Assembly: GCA_017939945.1 (NCBI GenBank)
Contig: JAGAZS010000088.1
Coordinates: 1-7,917, forward strand
Reading direction: 5' to 3'
Origin: Schwartzia sp. (in: firmicutes)
Lineage (GTDB): Bacteria; Bacillota; Negativicutes; Selenomonadales; Selenomonadaceae
DNA length: 7,917 bases
Below are positions 4,876 to 7,917 of the stretch, piece by piece. The notes beneath the pieces are model-generated. The model saw nothing but the letters and a program-made list of their open reading frames with translations, made no database searches and was not told the origin of the DNA. The translations under genes and the position numbers were made by a program. Numbering within the stretch: position 1 is the stretch's first letter; each line of letters begins with the position of its first letter.

Positions 4876-6039
4876 GTGACGGTGAAGCGGCTTGCGATTC
4901 TCGGCTCGACCGGCTCGATCGGCACGCAGACTCTCGACGTCGTGCGGAGCCATCCGGAGCTTTTTTGCGTATCAGTGCTGGCGGCGAATACAAGCGATGA
5001 GGTGCTTTTGCAACAAATCGAGGAGTTTTCTCCGAAAACAGCCGTGCTGGTCGACGAAACGGCGGCGGCTCGGCTTCGCGAACGGTATCATGGGAAAACG
5101 GAAATTCTGGTCGGAGAAAAAGCGCTTCTCGACGCGGCGGCTGATGACGAAGCGGATACGGTCGTCACTTCGATGGTTGGATTCGCGGGGCTTGCGCCGA
5201 CATTGGCAGCGCTCAAGGCAGGAAAAACGATTGCTCTCGCGAACAAGGAAACACTGGTCGTTGCGGGGGAGCTTGTGACGGCGTTGGCGAAGGAAAAGGG
5301 CGTTCCAATCCTGCCTGTGGACAGTGAGCACTGTGCACTGTTCCAATGCTTGCAAGGTGAGCGGCGCGAAACGGTGGAGCGGCTGATCCTGACGGCTTCA
5401 GGCGGCCCGTTTCGAGGCAAGACGACGGAGGAATTGCAATCGGTCACGGTGGCGGATTGCCTCAAACATCCGACGTGGTCGATGGGCAAGAAAATTACCG
5501 TCGATTCGGCGACATTGGTCAATAAAGGTTTGGAAGTTATCGAGGCGCATTGGCTGTACGACGTGCCCTATGAAAAAATCGAAGTTGCCGTGCATCCGCA
5601 GAGTATCTTGCATTCGATGGTGGAATTCCGCGACGGTGCGGTGATGGCCCAGCTCGGCTTGCCTGATATGCGGTTGCCGATTCAATATGCTCTGACTTAT
5701 CCGGTACGCGAGGCGGCGAATTTCGGGCGCATGGATTTTAAGACGCGCATGGGCCTTTCCTTCGAGCCGCCGGACATGAAAACATTTCGTGGTCTTGCTC
5801 TCGCTTATGAGGCGGGAAAGGCGGAAGGTACCATGCCCTGCGTGCTGAACGGGGCCAACGAGACAGCGGTCGCGGCGTTCCTCGCCGGACGTATCGGTTT
5901 TTTGGATATTTATGAATGCATCGAGCGCGCGATGGACGCGCAGGAAAACGTCGCACATCCGTCCTTCGAAACGCTTTGCGAAGCGGATGCGCGGGCGCGG
6001 GCATTTGTACGAAAGTTTTTGGAGAATAAAGAGGTGTGA
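4876..6039 (+). CDS. dxr: 1-deoxy-D-xylulose 5-phosphate reductoisomerase, GTG start
   Basis: Dxr (IspC) rearranges and reduces 1-deoxy-D-xylulose 5-phosphate to 2-C-methyl-D-erythritol 4-phosphate with NADPH and a divalent metal, the committed step of the MEP pathway. The product is 387 residues, the normal length. The NADPH-binding motif LGSTGSIG is at residues 9-16. LANKETLV (N123, K124, E125) and the metal ligands in PVDSEH (D149, E151) follow, then TASGGPF (S175), and the catalytic-loop and substrate block with N216, K217 and E220 in LVNKGLEVIEAHWL. HPQSILHSMVEF, QLGLPDMRLPIQYAL and the C-terminal helical domain (from about residue 290, with LNGANETAVAAFL) complete the family pattern. 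A cysteine follows DSEH, where N or S is common. GTG 4876 comes immediately after the cdsA stop, so coupling is likely. It shares its pathway with ispG downstream. Confidence 0.97.
   Translation: MTVKRLAILGSTGSIGTQTLDVVRSHPELFCVSVLAANTSDEVLLQQIEEFSPKTAVLVDETAAARLRERYHGKTEILVGEKALLDAAADDEADTVVTSMVGFAGLAPTLAALKAGKTIALANKETLVVAGELVTALAKEKGVPILPVDSEHCALFQCLQGERRETVERLILTASGGPFRGKTTEELQSVTVADCLKHPTWSMGKKITVDSATLVNKGLEVIEAHWLYDVPYEKIEVAVHPQSILHSMVEFRDGAVMAQLGLPDMRLPIQYALTYPVREAANFGRMDFKTRMGLSFEPPDMKTFRGLALAYEAGKAEGTMPCVLNGANETAVAAFLAGRIGFLDIYECIERAMDAQENVAHPSFETLCEADARARAFVRKFLENKEV
6031..6036 (+). promoter_or_regulatory. Ribosome binding site of rseP
   Basis: GAGGTG overlaps the end of dxr and is 5 bases before ATG 6042. 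An alternative in-frame GTG at 6036 is part of this site itself and is therefore unlikely. Confidence 0.75.
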
Positions 6040-6041
6040 CG

Positions 6042-7079
6042 ATGGTCTTAACGATAGTTGCCTCTGTCTTTGTTTTCGGATTGCTCGTACTCTTTCATGA
6101 GTTTGGGCATTTCATCATGGCAAAGGCAACGGGCATGCGTGTCGATGAATTTGCTATTGGTTTTGGGCCCAAAATCGTGAGCAAAAAAATAGGCGAAACG
6201 GAATACTCGATACGTTGCGTACCCCTTGGCGGTTTCAACGACATTGCGGGTATGGATCCTGCGGAAAATGACGCGGGGGATCGAGGCTATTGCGAAAAGC
6301 CGGTCTGGAAACGTATGATTGTCATCGTGGCGGGGCCGTTGATGAATTTTCTGCTTCCGATTGTGATTTTTTTCTTTATTTTTATGATCGTGGGACTCAG
6401 CTCGCCTTCGACGCGCCCGGAACTGGGAGAGGTCATGCCTGACCAGCCGGCGGCGATGGCAGGGCTGCAAAGCGGTGACCGAATAGACTCTATAAATGAA
6501 GAACCGGTCAACGAATGGGACGATATTGTGCGTATTGTGCACGGTGCGGACGGAAGCCCAATGAAGATTGCCTATCACAGGGGAGATGAAGCACGACAGG
6601 CAACGGTGATTCCCGTTTTTGACAAACAAAATAATCGTATGATTATCGGCAGTATGGGAGCACTGGATACTTGGCAGCCAAGTGTGATCGAGGCGGCGGA
6701 GGCAGCGCTTTTTAAGACGGGATATGTCATTTACCATATGATTGAAGGGCTCGTGCAAATTTTCACCGGAGAAGCCGCGGCTGAACTGGCTGGGCCATTG
6801 GGGGTCATGCAAATGACAGGAACGGTGGCGAAGCTTGGTTTTACCGCGTTAATGAACTTTGCCGCCTTGCTGAGCCTGAACCTTGGTATTATCAACCTGT
6901 TGCCGGTTCCGGCTCTGGACGGCGGCCATTTTGTAACTTTGCTGCTTGAGGCGTTACGTGGAAAACCGCTCGGGGAGAAGGCAATGCATTATACGCAGAT
7001 TGCGGGTATCACGGTACTCGTCGCTCTGATGCTTTTTGCGACGAAAAATGATATCGTGCGGATTTTCTTCGGGGGATGA
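6042..7079 (+). CDS. rseP: Site-2 intramembrane zinc metalloprotease, RseP/RasP type
   Basis: This family cuts membrane-embedded substrates such as anti-sigma factors and signal-peptide remnants. The product is 345 residues with one PDZ domain, as in Firmicute RasP; E. coli RseP is about 450 residues with two PDZ domains. The zinc motif HEFGH (H19, E20, H23) lies at the end of the first membrane helix (about 2-18). The conserved GGF motif is at 63-65, and AGPLMNF (97-103) begins the second membrane helix. The PDZ domain spans about 126-205 (QPAAMAGLQSGDRI within it). The third helix (about 265-287) leads into NLLPVPALDGG, where D293 is the third zinc ligand. The fourth helix is about 318-334. 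The gene lies 2 bases after dxr and 4 bases before ispG. Its substrate cannot be told from the window; no sigma or anti-sigma gene is nearby. Confidence 0.95.
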   Translation: MVLTIVASVFVFGLLVLFHEFGHFIMAKATGMRVDEFAIGFGPKIVSKKIGETEYSIRCVPLGGFNDIAGMDPAENDAGDRGYCEKPVWKRMIVIVAGPLMNFLLPIVIFFFIFMIVGLSSPSTRPELGEVMPDQPAAMAGLQSGDRIDSINEEPVNEWDDIVRIVHGADGSPMKIAYHRGDEARQATVIPVFDKQNNRMIIGSMGALDTWQPSVIEAAEAALFKTGYVIYHMIEGLVQIFTGEAAAELAGPLGVMQMTGTVAKLGFTALMNFAALLSLNLGIINLLPVPALDGGHFVTLLLEALRGKPLGEKAMHYTQIAGITVLVALMLFATKNDIVRIFFGG

Positions 7080-7083
7080 AGGT

Positions 7084-7917
7084 ATGGAGCGCAAGAAAAC
7101 GAGACAGATCCATATCGGCAAGGTGGCAATCGGTGGTGGGGCTCCGGTCTCCGTGCAGTCGATGACTAATACCAAGACAGCGGACGTCTCTGCGACGGTC
7201 ACTCAGATTCACGCGCTGACCGAAGCGGGGTGCAATATTGTGCGGCTCGCGGTGCCGGATATGGATTCGGCGAAGGCGTTAGGAGATATTATTCGTTCCG
7301 TGGACGTGCCGTTGGTGGCCGACGTTCATTTTGACTATCGGTTGGCGCTGGAGGCGATTCGGCAAGGTATTTCGGCACTCCGGCTGAATCCAGGAAACAT
7401 CGGCGGCGAGGAACGAGTCAAGGCCGTGGTGCGCGAGGCGAAAGCGGCCGGGATTCCAATCCGCATCGGCGTCAACGGCGGCTCCCTGGATAAAAAACTT
7501 CTGGAAAAATACGGGCGCGTCACTGCGGAAGCTCTTGTCGAGTCGGCGATGGAGCACGTCCGAATTCTCGAAGCGCAGGATTTTTACGATATGAAAATAT
7601 CGCTGAAGGCCCATGACGTCCCGCTGACGTTGGTGGCCTATCGGCTGATGAGTAAAACGGTCGATTATCCGCTTCATCTCGGTATCACCGAGGCGGGGAC
7701 GCCGACCACAGGTATGATCAAGTCAGCAGTCGGTATCGGGGCGTTGCTTGCCGAGGGCATCGGCGACACAATCCGCGTATCGCTGACCGGTGATCCTGTC
7801 GTCGAGGTACGCGTGGCAAACGAGATTTTGAAATCGCTTGGCATGCGTGAATATGGACCGACGATGATTTCGTGCCCGACCTGCGGGCGCACGTCCATAG
7901 ACCTTCCGGCGATTGCC
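7084..7917 (+). CDS. ispG: 4-hydroxy-3-methylbut-2-enyl diphosphate synthase, 3' end outside window
   Basis: IspG (GcpE) converts 2-C-methyl-D-erythritol 2,4-cyclodiphosphate to HMBPP, the next-to-last MEP step, using a [4Fe-4S] cluster and reduced ferredoxin or flavodoxin. The frame is open for 278 codons to the window edge; the family is usually about 350 residues or more. The TIM-barrel part is visible: VSVQSMTNT near the start, GCNIVRLAVP, PLVADVHFDYRLAL, LRLNPGNIGG, IRIGVNGGSL, and LHLGITEAGT with KSAVGIGALLAEGIGDTIRVSLTGDP in pieces. The first two cluster cysteines are C264 and C267 in SCPTCGR; the third lies beyond the window. ATG 7084 is 4 bases after rseP, with GGGGGA at 7071-7076 as the likely ribosome binding site. 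It is the last visible gene of the uppS-led segment. Confidence 0.97.
   Translation, partial: MERKKTRQIHIGKVAIGGGAPVSVQSMTNTKTADVSATVTQIHALTEAGCNIVRLAVPDMDSAKALGDIIRSVDVPLVADVHFDYRLALEAIRQGISALRLNPGNIGGEERVKAVVREAKAAGIPIRIGVNGGSLDKKLLEKYGRVTAEALVESAMEHVRILEAQDFYDMKISLKAHDVPLTLVAYRLMSKTVDYPLHLGITEAGTPTTGMIKSAVGIGALLAEGIGDTIRVSLTGDPVVEVRVANEILKSLGMREYGPTMISCPTCGRTSIDLPAIA

Noticed and set aside
5398..5958. Minus-strand open frame of 186 codons opposite dxr
   Set aside because: Shadow of dxr caused by its GC-rich codon pattern; no recognisable motif.
6048..6812. Long open frame on the minus strand (254 codons) opposite rseP
   Set aside because: It is antisense to a clear RseP with intact motifs, its translation is rich in H and R without recognisable domains, and it has no supporting site. 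Codon bias on the + strand explains it.
1..7917. Search for CRISPR repeats, transposase or integrase genes, tRNA and phage genes
   Set aside because: None seen on either strand; genes are packed tightly and the only gaps (364-459, 1360-1491, 3167-3254) are accounted for by hairpins, a promoter and ribosome binding sites.

Overview
The window holds one co-oriented block of housekeeping genes on the + strand: rpsB (3' part), tsf, pyrH, frr, a 71-residue protein of unknown function, a 56-residue 2[4Fe-4S] ferredoxin, uppS, cdsA, dxr, rseP and ispG (5' part). This is the conserved bacterial cluster linking translation to isoprenoid and envelope synthesis. The order uppS-cdsA-dxr-rseP-ispG, the single-PDZ RseP of about 345 residues, the strong AGGAGG-type ribosome binding sites and the TTG/GTG starts fit a Firmicute. 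The GC-rich third positions and the clostridial-type ferredoxin inside the cluster suggest an anaerobe, perhaps a Negativicute such as Selenomonas or a relative. That placement is an inference from gene order and composition, not a proven identification.

Layout. Bases 1-363 encode the C-terminal half of ribosomal protein S2. A hairpin with a T-tract (374-413) separates it from tsf (460-1359). A strong intrinsic terminator (1370-1405) ends the tsf transcript, and an AT-rich promoter (about 1429-1457) restarts transcription for pyrH. The genes pyrH, frr, the small unknown gene and the ferredoxin gene are tightly packed: 4-base overlap, 1-base overlap, then a 6-base gap. A third hairpin with T-tract (3195-3232) follows the ferredoxin. 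The genes uppS-cdsA-dxr-rseP-ispG then run with gaps of 10 bases or less to the end of the window.

How the genes work together. RpsB, Tsf and Frr serve ribosome structure, elongation and recycling. PyrH makes UDP for RNA and for UDP-sugars. Dxr and IspG are steps of the MEP isoprenoid pathway, UppS condenses its products into the lipid carrier of the cell wall, and CdsA makes CDP-diacylglycerol for phospholipids. RseP is a site-2 intramembrane protease. The ferredoxin may donate electrons to the iron-sulfur enzyme IspG encoded about 4 kb downstream; this is a hypothesis.

No mobile element, CRISPR array, tRNA, rRNA or sign of horizontal transfer was seen. The region is mostly ordinary core genome. 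The less ordinary parts are the small unknown gene plus ferredoxin between frr and uppS, the three terminator-like hairpins that cut the cluster into segments, and an atypical substrate-binding motif in UppS.
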